Source: JBAZTO01 sp041661865 (GTDB taxonomy: Bacteria; Planctomycetota; Phycisphaerae; SM23-33). Taken from it: 23,086 bases of DNA. The translations under genes were made by a program, and so were the position numbers. Shown piece by piece: positions 7,995 through 15,606 of this stretch. The stretch's first letter is position 1; the number at the start of each line of letters is the position of its first letter. The stretch spans positions 1 through 23,086 of the forward strand of contig JBAZTO010000057.1 of the NCBI GenBank assembly GCA_041661865.1. The letters run 5' to 3'. A model generated the notes under the pieces. It was given only the letters and a program-made list of their open reading frames with translations, was not told the origin of the DNA and did not search any database.

Positions 7995-8953
7995 GCGAAG
8001 TGATCGGCCATCTTGTGATGATCGTGGGCCTGCTGGCGGCGCTGCTGACGGTGGCCAGCATGCTGATCTGGGGCGAGCGGCGGCTGCTGGCGTTGTTCCA
8101 GGACCGCTATGGGCCCAACCGTGTCGGGCCGTTGGGGCTGGGGCAGGTGGTGGCCGACATCGTCAAGATCCTGTCCAAGGAAGATTGGATTCCGCCCTTC
8201 GCCGACCGGGCCGTCTTTGAGATAGCGCCCGCCGTCATCCTGATCGCCACCATGACCGCGTTCGCCGTCGTGCCCTTTGCGCCGGGCCTGGCCGTGGCGG
8301 ACATCAACGTCGGGCTGCTGTTCTTCCTGGCCATGTCCTCCATGTCGGTCTACAGCGTGGCGCTGGCCGGCTGGTCGTCCAACAACAAGTACGCCCTCCT
8401 GGGCTCGATGCGCGCCATCGGCCAGATGGTCAGCTACGAGGTCTTCATGGGCATGTCGCTGATGGGCGTGGTCATCCAGGCCGGCTCGTTCCGCCTGGGC
8501 GACATCGTGGCCGCACAGGAGCACCTGTGGTTCTGCGTCCCGCAGTGCCTGGGCCTGGCGGTGTTCTTCATCGCCGGCCTGGCCGAGACGCGGCGGATTC
8601 CCTACGACCTGCCCGAGGCCGAGAACGAGCTGGTGGCCGGCTATCACACCGAGTACTCGGGCATGAAGTTCGCCAGTTTCTTCCTGGGCGAGTACGTCGG
8701 CGTGACGCTGATATCCTCGCTGGTGGTGACGCTTTTCCTGGGCGGGTGGATGGGCCCGCTGCTGCCGCCGGTGGCGTGGTTCCTGCTCAAGACCTTCGCG
8801 CTGGTGGCGTTGTTCATCCTGATTCGCGGCTCGCTGCCCCGGCCGCGGTACGACCAGCTCATGTCCCTGGGCTGGAAGATCATGCTGCCGCTGTCGCTGG
8901 CCAACCTGCTGGCCACCGGCGCGATCGTCCTGGCGACCGAAGGAGGCCGATGA
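7991..8953 (+). CDS. nuoH: NADH-quinone oxidoreductase subunit H
   Basis: Membrane subunit that forms the quinone chamber together with B and D. The 320-residue protein (325 in E. coli) has about eight hydrophobic helices. Family motifs are ERRLLALFQDRYGPNRVGP near 28-46, the loop EDWIPP, and the acidic loop ETRRIPYDLPEAENELVAGYHTEYSG near 201-226, which carries the conserved glutamates thought to couple quinone chemistry to proton movement. Its ATG overlaps the nuoG stop. The end contains AGGAGG (8941-8946), which serves nuoI three bases after the stop. Confidence 0.96.
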   Translation: MSEVIGHLVMIVGLLAALLTVASMLIWGERRLLALFQDRYGPNRVGPLGLGQVVADIVKILSKEDWIPPFADRAVFEIAPAVILIATMTAFAVVPFAPGLAVADINVGLLFFLAMSSMSVYSVALAGWSSNNKYALLGSMRAIGQMVSYEVFMGMSLMGVVIQAGSFRLGDIVAAQEHLWFCVPQCLGLAVFFIAGLAETRRIPYDLPEAENELVAGYHTEYSGMKFASFFLGEYVGVTLISSLVVTLFLGGWMGPLLPPVAWFLLKTFALVALFILIRGSLPRPRYDQLMSLGWKIMLPLSLANLLATGAIVLATEGGR

Positions 8954-8956
8954 CGC

Positions 8957-9472
8957 ATGTTCACCACGATCCGAACGCTCTGGCGGGTCTTCCTTCACGC
9001 CTTCCGCAGGCGGGTGACGATCCAGTACCCGCAGCAGAGGCGCTACCTGCCGCCGCGTTGGCGCGGGCGAATCATTTTGTCGCGCGACAAGTGCGGCGGC
9101 GAGCGGTGCGTGGCCTGCTACCTCTGCGCCGCGGCCTGCCCGGTGGACTGCATCGCGCTCCAGGCCACGCAGGACGCGCAGGGCCGGCGATACCCGAAGT
9201 TCTTTCGGATCAACTTCTCGCGGTGCATCTTCTGCGGCTACTGCGAGGAGGCCTGCCCGACCTATGCCATCCAGTTGACGCCCGACTACGAGATGAGCGA
9301 ATATCATCGGCCGGGGATGGTGTACGAGAAGGAAGACCTGCTCATCGACGGGCAGGGCAAGTACAAGGACTACGATTTCTACCAGGAAGCCGGCGTGGCC
9401 GTCGGTGTCAAGGACAAGGGCCAGGGCGGCAACGAACGCCCGCCAGTGGACGTGAAGGGATTGATGCCGTGA
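8957..9472 (+). CDS. nuoI: NADH-quinone oxidoreductase subunit I
   Basis: An 8Fe ferredoxin-type subunit that relays electrons between NuoG and NuoB. The 171-residue protein has two CxxCxxCxxxCP motifs, Cys51/54/57/61 (CVACYLCAAACP) and Cys90/93/96/100 (CIFCGYCEEACP), for clusters N6a and N6b. The amphipathic N terminus (FTTIRTLWRVFLHAF) is where the family touches the membrane arm. A strong AGGAGG lies 10 bases before the ATG. It closes the EFGHI block; a 156-bp repeat-bearing gap follows. Confidence 0.96.
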   Translation: MFTTIRTLWRVFLHAFRRRVTIQYPQQRRYLPPRWRGRIILSRDKCGGERCVACYLCAAACPVDCIALQATQDAQGRRYPKFFRINFSRCIFCGYCEEACPTYAIQLTPDYEMSEYHRPGMVYEKEDLLIDGQGKYKDYDFYQEAGVAVGVKDKGQGGNERPPVDVKGLMP

Positions 9473-9504
9473 AACGTGTGAGGCCTATGAAGAATTCACA
9501 GCCA

Positions 9505-9595
9505 AACACAGAGGACACAGAGCGACAGAGCAGAAGGCCATTAGTCTCAATAGCATCTTCTCTCTCTCTCTCTGTATCTCTGCGGCTCTGTGTCG
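9505..9595. repeat. CACAGAG inverted-repeat element between nuoI and nuoJ
   Basis: The left arm at 9505-9530 iterates ACAGAG (ACACAGAG, GACACAGAG, CGACAGAG). The right arm at 9570-9595 is its imperfect reverse complement (CTCTGTATCTCTG, GGCTCTGTGTCG). The loop includes a TC dinucleotide run at about 9558-9573. The transcript could fold into a long imperfect stem between the two genes. The element fills most of the 9473-9628 gap. A related single arm lies between nuoCD and nuoE. Confidence 0.65.
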
Positions 9596-9628
9596 CGTCG
9601 TGTCAGTTTCTTTTGAGATGGGTTTGAA

Positions 9629-10174
9629 ATGGATGTGACATTTTACATTTCGGCGGCCGTGGCGGTCCTCTCGACGATCCTGGTGATCGCCTCGCGGCGG
9701 CCCGTGCATGCGCTACTGTACTTCATCGTCTCCCTGCTGGCGGTGGCGGTGATGTTCTACGTGATGGGCGCGCCGTTCGTGGCCATGCTCCAGGTGATTA
9801 TCTACGCCGGGGCCATCATGGTGCTGTTCATGTTCGTCATCATGATGATTAACCTCGGCTCGGACGCTCGCGGCAGCGATCGCGGCTGGTTGCAGCCGTC
9901 GGCCTGGCTGGGGCCGTCCCTGCTGGCGGCGATCCTGGTGGCCGAGGTGGTCTACATCCTGGCCGCCGCGCCGCTGCCTTCGGCATCGACGGTCGAAGTG
10001 ACGCCCGCGCAGGTGGGGCAGGCGATGTTCGGCCCCTACGTGCTGGGCGTGGAGATGGCCTCCCTGCTCCTGCTGGCGGGGCTGGTGGGGGCTTACCACC
10101 TGGCCCGGCGACGCCGCGCCGTCACGCCCGCCGGGAATGACGCCCCTGACGCCCTCGAGGAGAAATTGCCATGA
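9629..10174 (+). CDS. nuoJ: NADH-quinone oxidoreductase subunit J
   Basis: Membrane subunit of complex I next to A and K. The 181-residue protein (184 in E. coli) has about five hydrophobic helices. Its third helix carries the typical FVAMLQVIIYAGAIMVLFMFVIMM stretch (about 50-73), whose glycine/tyrosine region forms the pi-bulge implicated in conformational coupling. The start at 9629 is the only ATG that keeps the first helix. Its ribosome site is weak (GAG near 9615-9617), unlike those inside the overlapping gene pairs. The end overlaps nuoK by ATGA. Confidence 0.94.
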   Translation: MDVTFYISAAVAVLSTILVIASRRPVHALLYFIVSLLAVAVMFYVMGAPFVAMLQVIIYAGAIMVLFMFVIMMINLGSDARGSDRGWLQPSAWLGPSLLAAILVAEVVYILAAAPLPSASTVEVTPAQVGQAMFGPYVLGVEMASLLLLAGLVGAYHLARRRRAVTPAGNDAPDALEEKLP

Positions 10175-10485
10175 CCATGACGACCGTTCCCATGAACCAC
10201 GCGCTGGCGGTGGCGGCGGTGCTGCTGGGGCTGGGCCTGGCCGGCCTGCTGGTCCGCCGCAACATCATGTTCACGCTGCTGTCGATCGAGATCATGCTCA
10301 ACGCCGCGGGCCTGGCCTTCATCGCGGCTGCGGCCCACTGGCGCCAGGCCGACGGGCAGGTGATGTACTTCTTCATCATCACCATGGCGGCGGTGGAAGT
10401 GGCGGTGGGCCTGGCCCTGGTGCTCCAGATGTACCACCACCTGCGGACGCTGGATCTGGATGCGGCCAGCTCGATGAGGGAATAG
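10171..10485 (+). CDS. nuoK: NADH-quinone oxidoreductase subunit K
   Basis: Small three-helix membrane subunit, related to MrpC of Na+/H+ antiporters, that forms part of the proton route next to NuoN. The 104-residue protein (100 in E. coli) has the two conserved membrane glutamates, one in LLSIEIMLNAAGL (second helix) and one in MAAVEVAVGLAL (third helix). The ATG at 10171 overlaps the nuoJ stop; internal ATGs at 10177 and 10192 would shorten the N terminus by two or seven residues. A 211-bp repeat-rich gap follows. Confidence 0.95.
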   Translation: MTMTTVPMNHALAVAAVLLGLGLAGLLVRRNIMFTLLSIEIMLNAAGLAFIAAAAHWRQADGQVMYFFIITMAAVEVAVGLALVLQMYHHLRTLDLDAASSMRE

Positions 10486-10490
10486 GGAAA

Positions 10491-10650
10491 AATGACGAAT
10501 GACGAAGTCCGAATGACGAATCAATGACGAAAATCGAATGACGAGAGTGACGGGCAAACCAAACATGCACGATATGGAAGACCTCAGGAGTGGTTTCGGA
10601 TATTGGACATTCGAGTTTGTTTCGTCATTCGGGTTTCGTCATTCGAATTT
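10491..10650. repeat. AATGACGAA inverted-repeat element between nuoK and nuoL
   Basis: AATGACGAA occurs at 10491-10499, 10498-10506, 10512-10520 and 10523-10531, with an 8/9 copy at 10537-10545. The reverse complement TTCGTCATT occurs at 10621-10629 and 10635-10643. The segments 10498-10520 and 10621-10643 are inverted copies matching at 21 of 23 positions, so the RNA could fold into a long hairpin with a loop of about 100 nt. The element occupies most of the nuoK-nuoL gap and is unrelated to the CACAGAG family. The last 45 bp before nuoL hold AGGAG at 10680-10684. Confidence 0.75.
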
Positions 10651-10696
10651 CGGGTCAGGCACTAACGCCTTTGTAAGCAGGAGTGACTGAATCGGC

Positions 10697-12586
10697 ATGT
10701 TAAGCCTTCTATGGTTAATTCCGGCTTTGCCGCTTGCGGGATTCCTGGCCTTGTTGATTGGCCGGCGGCTCCCGCATGGGCTGGTGGCGACCATCGGCTG
10801 CGGGTCGGTCGCCGCGGCCGCGGCCTTGTCGCTGTGGCTGGCCGGCACTTTCATCGCCCATCCACCGCGAAGCGGCGAGTTCTCCCAGACGCTGTGGACC
10901 TGGATGAACGTGGCCGGCTTTACGCCGACTGTGGGGCTGCGCCTGGATGCCCTCTCGCTGGTGATGATCGTGGTGGTGACGGTGGTGGCCTTCCTCATTC
11001 ACCTCTTCTCCATCACCCACATGGCCGGCGAGGAAGGCTACGGCCGATTCTTCGCGTACATGAACCTCTTCGTCGGCTGCATGCTGATCCTGGTGCTGGC
11101 GGACAACCTGCTGCTGCTGTACCTGGGCTGGGAAGGCGTGGGCCTGTGCAGTTACCTGCTGATCGGGTTCTGGTATAAGAATTCCGCCAACGGCCGGGCG
11201 GCGATGAAGGCCTTCATCGTCACGCGCGTCGGTGACGCGGCGATGGCGGTGGGCCTGTTCCTGATTTACGCTTCGCTGGGCACGCTGGACATCGCCGACA
11301 TCGCCTCGCGGGCGGGCGCACAGTGGCCCGTCGGCTCGGGCCTGGCCGTCGCGGCGGCGGCGCTGCTGCTGGGCGGAGCGGTCGGCAAGAGCGCCCAACT
11401 GCCGCTCCAGACCTGGCTGCCCGATGCGATGGCCGGTCCCTCGCCGGTTAGCGCGTTGATCCACGCGGCCACCATGGTCACCGCCGGAGTGTACCTGATC
11501 GCGCGGATGAACGTGATCTTCAGCCTCGCGCCGGTGGTGCAGGGGGTCATCGTGGTCATCGGGGCGGCCACCATGCTGCTGGCGGCGTGCAGCGCGATGG
11601 TCCAGCACGACATCAAGCGGGTGCTGGCCTACTCGACCATCAGCCAGATCGGCTACATGTTCATGGCCCTGGGCATCGGGGCCTGGGGGGCGGCGATCCT
11701 GCACTTTGCGACCCACGCCTTCTTCAAGGCCCTGCTGTTCCTGGCCGCCGGCGTGGTCATCCAGCGTCTCGGCGACGAGCACGACATGTTCAGGATGGGC
11801 GGCCTGCGAAAACAGTTGCCGCTGACCTTCTGGACCTTCCTGGGCGGGGCGATCTCGCTGTCGGCGGTGCTGCCGGTGACGGCTGGCGCCTACAGCAAGG
11901 ACGCGATCCTCTCGCTGACCTACCTGGCGCCGACGGAGTTGGGACGGGCGGCGTTTGTCGCGGCCATGGTCGGCGTGCTGCTGACCTCGCTCTACACCTT
12001 CCGCATGGTGTTTTTGACCTTCTTTGGCCCCAGCCAGGGCTGCGCCACAGGCCGGCGACGAACGGCTGAGGCCATCCCGCTGATCCTGCTGGCGATCGTC
12101 GCAGCCTTTGGCGGGCTGATCGAGTATCCGCAGGCGCATTTCGGCTGGCCGAGCCTGGCGCGGTTTGTCGATGCGACGGCGGCAGAGCCCTCCGGCCCGG
12201 CCGCTGACTCGATGGTTCATCTGATCGGCGCCGCAGCCACGGGCCTTTCGCTGCTGGGCCTGATCGCCGCGGCGGTGCTGTACATCGGCCCGCGCAGGTG
12301 GCCCGCGCGTCTCGCTGCCGGCGGGACGGGGGCTGCGGTGCATCGCTTCTGGCTGGGCGGGTGGGGCTTCGACCGGTTGTACGACCGCCTGCTGGTCCGC
12401 CCGTTCCTGGCGGCGGCGCGGATCAACAAGGGCGATTTCGTGGACTATTTCTATCGCGCCATCGGCGAGACCAACCTGCTGCTCAACGCCCTGGTGGCGC
12501 GCAGCCAGAGCGGCAAGACGCGGCAGTACGTCGCGGGCATTGCGATCGGGGCGATTCTCCTGGTGGCCATCATGGTGCTGCTATGA
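10697..12586 (+). CDS. nuoL: NADH-quinone oxidoreductase subunit L
   Basis: The distal antiporter-like proton-pumping subunit of the membrane arm. The 629-residue protein (613 in E. coli) has 14 or more hydrophobic helices plus a C-terminal region containing the long lateral helix, which runs along the arm. The channel residues Glu146 (LGWEGVGLCSYLLIGFWY) and Lys231 (GKSAQLPLQTWLPDAM) correspond to E. coli Glu144 and Lys229, followed by the antiporter signature AGPSPVSALIHAATMVTAGVY. AGGAG lies about 13 bases before the ATG, a rather long spacing. The stop overlaps nuoM by ATGA. Confidence 0.96.
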   Translation: MLSLLWLIPALPLAGFLALLIGRRLPHGLVATIGCGSVAAAAALSLWLAGTFIAHPPRSGEFSQTLWTWMNVAGFTPTVGLRLDALSLVMIVVVTVVAFLIHLFSITHMAGEEGYGRFFAYMNLFVGCMLILVLADNLLLLYLGWEGVGLCSYLLIGFWYKNSANGRAAMKAFIVTRVGDAAMAVGLFLIYASLGTLDIADIASRAGAQWPVGSGLAVAAAALLLGGAVGKSAQLPLQTWLPDAMAGPSPVSALIHAATMVTAGVYLIARMNVIFSLAPVVQGVIVVIGAATMLLAACSAMVQHDIKRVLAYSTISQIGYMFMALGIGAWGAAILHFATHAFFKALLFLAAGVVIQRLGDEHDMFRMGGLRKQLPLTFWTFLGGAISLSAVLPVTAGAYSKDAILSLTYLAPTELGRAAFVAAMVGVLLTSLYTFRMVFLTFFGPSQGCATGRRRTAEAIPLILLAIVAAFGGLIEYPQAHFGWPSLARFVDATAAEPSGPAADSMVHLIGAAATGLSLLGLIAAAVLYIGPRRWPARLAAGGTGAAVHRFWLGGWGFDRLYDRLLVRPFLAAARINKGDFVDYFYRAIGETNLLLNALVARSQSGKTRQYVAGIAIGAILLVAIMVLL

Positions 12587-14163
12587 TCCTGGCGTGGCTG
12601 GTCATTATTCCGCTGGCCGGTGGGCTGCTGGCCGTGGTGCTGGGCAGGCTCAGCGCAACGGCTGCTCGCGCCGCGGCGCTGGTCGCGATGGCCGGTGAGT
12701 TGGCCCTGGCGGCGGGCCTCTGGGCCGGCTGCGGGCAGATGGACTTCAGCGGGCGCCCCGGCTGCTGGCTGGCGGAGTTGAACTATCCGTGGATCGCGCC
12801 GCTGGGTGTCAGCTTCCACCTGGCCATCGACGGGCTGAGCCTGCTGATGGTTGTCCTGACGGCCTTTCTGGGCCTGATCGCCGTCCTGGTCTCCTGGCGC
12901 GAGATTACCCAGCGCGTGGGCTCCTTCCACCTGCACCTGTGCCTGGTGCTGGCCGGCATCGTCGGGGTGTTCCTGGCCGTGGACCTGTTCCTGTTCTACT
13001 TCTTCTGGGAACTGATGCTCATCCCGATGTACTTCCTCATCGACCTGTGGGGTCACGAGGACCGGCACCGCTCGGCCGTCAAATTTTTCCTGTTCACGCA
13101 GTTGGGCGGGCTGGCCCTGCTGCTGGGCATCCTGGCTCTGTACTTCACCCACGGCCGGCAGAGCGGAGTCTACACCTTCGACTACCTGGCCCTGCAGGCG
13201 ACCACCCTGGCCCCGCGGGCGGGCATGCTGATGATGCTGGGCTTTTTCCTGGGCTTTGCCGTCAAGCTGCCGGCCTTCCCGCTGCACCCCTGGCTGCCCG
13301 ACGCCCACACCCAGGCCCCGACCGCCGGCAGCGTGATCCTGGCGGGCCTGATGCTCAAGACCGGCGCGTATGGCCTGCTGCGGTTCGCCGTGCCGCTGTT
13401 CCCCCACGCCTCGCAGCAGATCGCGCCGGTGGCGATGGCGATCGGCGTGGCGGGTATTCTCTACGGTGCGGCGATGGCCTTCGCCCAGAGCGACATCAAG
13501 CGGCTGGTGGCCTACACCAGCGTCAGCCACTTGGGCTTCGTGCTGCTGGGAATCTACAGCTTCAACATGCTGGCCCTCCAGGGCGTGGTCATGCAGATGA
13601 TCTGCCACGGCCTGAGCACCGGCGCGCTGTTCGTGCTGGCCGGCCTGCTCCAGGACCGCCTGCACACCCGCCAGATGGGGCGGATGGGCGGCCTGTGGGC
13701 GATGGCCCCGAAGATGGGCGCCGCGGCGATGTTCTTCGCCATGGCCTCGCTGGGCCTGCCGGGCCTGGGGAACTTTGTCGGCGAGTTCCTGGTGCTGCTG
13801 GGGGCCTACCAGGTCAACATTCCGCTGGCCTGTGCTGCCACCGCGGGGCTGGTGATCGCGACGATCTACGCCATCTGGATGATCCAGCAGGCCTTCCACG
13901 GCCGGCCGGCTGAGCCGTATCGCATGCCCGACCTGCGGGTCCGCGAATCGCTGGTCATCCTCGCGATGGTCGTGGCCCTGCTGTTTCTGGGACTCTATCC
14001 CCAGCCGGTGCTGGACACCTCCCGGGCCCCGATGGAATACCTCACGGAGATGATGAGCCGGCCCGTCACGCGCGCCAATTCCGCGTGCAACGAGTTGCAC
14101 GCCCTACGGTCAGCGGATGGAAACAGCACCACGGCGAGCGGCCGGGGCGGGGGTGGGCAATGA
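12583..14163 (+). CDS. nuoM: NADH-quinone oxidoreductase subunit M, extended C terminus
   Basis: Central antiporter-like proton-pumping subunit. The 526-residue protein has the essential glutamate at 143 (FFWELMLIPMYFLIDLWG), Lys228 in AVKLPAFPLHPWLPDAHTQAP and a further lysine in LMLKTGAYGLLRF. It ends with the typical LYPQPVLDTS, but then continues about 29 residues past the point near MMSRPVTR where the E. coli protein (509 residues) stops. This hydrophilic tail (starting ANSACNELHALRS) is encoded by palindromic repeat-like DNA. The ATG at 12583 overlaps the nuoL stop; the open frame upstream to 12298 is a shadow of nuoL. The end overlaps nuoN by ATGA. Confidence 0.96.
   Translation: MILAWLVIIPLAGGLLAVVLGRLSATAARAAALVAMAGELALAAGLWAGCGQMDFSGRPGCWLAELNYPWIAPLGVSFHLAIDGLSLLMVVLTAFLGLIAVLVSWREITQRVGSFHLHLCLVLAGIVGVFLAVDLFLFYFFWELMLIPMYFLIDLWGHEDRHRSAVKFFLFTQLGGLALLLGILALYFTHGRQSGVYTFDYLALQATTLAPRAGMLMMLGFFLGFAVKLPAFPLHPWLPDAHTQAPTAGSVILAGLMLKTGAYGLLRFAVPLFPHASQQIAPVAMAIGVAGILYGAAMAFAQSDIKRLVAYTSVSHLGFVLLGIYSFNMLALQGVVMQMICHGLSTGALFVLAGLLQDRLHTRQMGRMGGLWAMAPKMGAAAMFFAMASLGLPGLGNFVGEFLVLLGAYQVNIPLACAATAGLVIATIYAIWMIQQAFHGRPAEPYRMPDLRVRESLVILAMVVALLFLGLYPQPVLDTSRAPMEYLTEMMSRPVTRANSACNELHALRSADGNSTTASGRGGGGQ
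14083..14102. repeat. perfect palindrome inside the nuoM tail
   Basis: GCGTGCAACGAGTTGCACGC is a perfect 9+2+9 inverted repeat in frame within the last codons of nuoM. It is followed directly by CCCTACGG. The 10-mer CGCCCTACGG (14100-14109) recurs in inverse orientation at 22942-22951, near the other end of the window, which hints at a dispersed repeat. The position matches the extra NuoM tail exactly. Confidence 0.7.
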
Positions 14164-15596
14164 CCGCTGACCAGATCATCGCCCTGATGCCGCTGCTGAT
14201 CCTGGCGGCGGCTGCGATTGTGGTCATGCTGGGCCTGGCCGTGCGTCGGAGCCACGGCTTTACGCTGGCCGTGACGGTGGCGGGCATGCTGGCGGCGATG
14301 GTCGCCCTGGGGGCCGAGCCGGCCGGCGGCGCCCAGGTCACTTCGCTGCTGGTGATCGACAGTTTCTCGGCCTTCTTCATGAAGGTCATTATCTCGGCCT
14401 CGCTGCTGGTGGCGTTGCTGGCCCACGGTTACTGGTCGGCCCGCGCCGTTGAGCGCGAGGAGTTCTACATCCTGCTGCTGCTGGCGACGGCGGGGGCGGC
14501 GGCGCTGACGGCGGCGGTTCACTTCGCCTCGTTCTTCCTGGCGTTGGAGATCCTCTCGGCCTCGCTGTACGCGATGATCGCCTACGATCGCGAGCGGCCC
14601 CGCGCCGTCGAGGCGGGCATCAAGTACCTGGTGCTGGCCGGGGCGTCTTCGGCGGTGCTGCTGTTCGGCGTGGCGCTGGTCTACGCCAAGGCCGGTACGC
14701 TGGAGATGGCGGCGGCCTCAGGCAAACTGGCCGGCGGCGGGCTGGACCCGCTCAGCGTGGCCGGGGTGGCGATGATCCTGGTGGGCGTCGGCTTCAAGCT
14801 GGCCCTGGTGCCTTTCCACCTCTGGGCTGCCGACGTCTACGAGGGGGCCTCGGCGCCGGTGGCGGCCTACGTGGCGACGGTCTCCAAGGGCGCGATCTTC
14901 GCACTGCTGGTCCGCCTGGCTGCGGCGATGAACATCCAGGCCGATCCGCAACTCCAGGCCGCCCTCGGCACGGCGGCCATCGTCACCATGTTCGGCGGCA
15001 ACCTGCTGGCCCTGATGCAGCGGAACCTCAAGCGGATGTTGGCCTACTCCTCCATCGCGCACATGGGCTACCTGCTGGTGGCCTTCCTGGCCGGCGGAGA
15101 GATGGCCCTGACCGCCGTGGCCTTCTACCTGGTGGCCTACTTCATCACCAGCCTGGCGGCCTTCGGCGTGATGATCGTGCTGTCCGGCAGCGCCCGCGAC
15201 GCCGACGCGCTGGAGGATTATGTGGGCCTGTCCAAGGCGCACCCGGTGCTGGCGGTGATCCTGGCTGCGGCGCTGCTGTCGCTGGCGGGCATGCCCCTGA
15301 CGGCGGGTTTCGTGGGCAAGTTCTACCTGCTGGCCGCCGGCGTGGGCTCGGGCCTGTGGGTGCTGGTGGCGGCACTGGTCATCAACAGCACGCTTTCGCT
15401 GTTCTACTACCTCCGCTTCGTGGCGGCCGCCTATTCGCGGGCCGGCGCTTCCGCGCAGGCCGCTCCGCCATCGAGGGGACTGCCATCGCTGGCCGGCGTG
15501 GCCCTGGCGGTGCTGATGATTCTGCTGGTGTGGCTGGGCGTCTATCCGTCGCCCATGATACAGAACATCCAGGCCGTCATGTCGGCCTGGCGGTGA
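14160..15596 (+). CDS. nuoN: NADH-quinone oxidoreductase subunit N
   Basis: The antiporter-like pumping subunit nearest the quinone end of the membrane arm. The 478-residue protein (485 in E. coli) is almost entirely transmembrane helices. It has the channel glutamate in FFLALEILSASLYAMIAY and lysines in GVGFKLALVPFHLWAADVYEG and in TVSKGAIFALL, plus AYSSIAHMGYLLVAF later. The ATG at 14160 overlaps the nuoM stop; an in-frame ATG at 14085 inside nuoM would add a tail of non-family sequence and is unlikely. It is the last nuo gene, and the metal transporter begins 10 bases after its stop. Confidence 0.96.
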   Translation: MTADQIIALMPLLILAAAAIVVMLGLAVRRSHGFTLAVTVAGMLAAMVALGAEPAGGAQVTSLLVIDSFSAFFMKVIISASLLVALLAHGYWSARAVEREEFYILLLLATAGAAALTAAVHFASFFLALEILSASLYAMIAYDRERPRAVEAGIKYLVLAGASSAVLLFGVALVYAKAGTLEMAAASGKLAGGGLDPLSVAGVAMILVGVGFKLALVPFHLWAADVYEGASAPVAAYVATVSKGAIFALLVRLAAAMNIQADPQLQAALGTAAIVTMFGGNLLALMQRNLKRMLAYSSIAHMGYLLVAFLAGGEMALTAVAFYLVAYFITSLAAFGVMIVLSGSARDADALEDYVGLSKAHPVLAVILAAALLSLAGMPLTAGFVGKFYLLAAGVGSGLWVLVAALVINSTLSLFYYLRFVAAAYSRAGASAQAAPPSRGLPSLAGVALAVLMILLVWLGVYPSPMIQNIQAVMSAWR

Positions 15597-15606
15597 GGTG
15601 GGCCGG

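Noticed and set aside
9558..9573. TC dinucleotide run as a phase-variable microsatellite
   Set aside because: It is intergenic, not in a coding or promoter spacer position, and is part of the loop of the CACAGAG element.
12030..12075. Possible repeat insertion in nuoL near GCATGRRRTAE
   Set aside because: It lies in the variable loop after the antiporter core, has no internal symmetry, and the NuoL length is close to normal.
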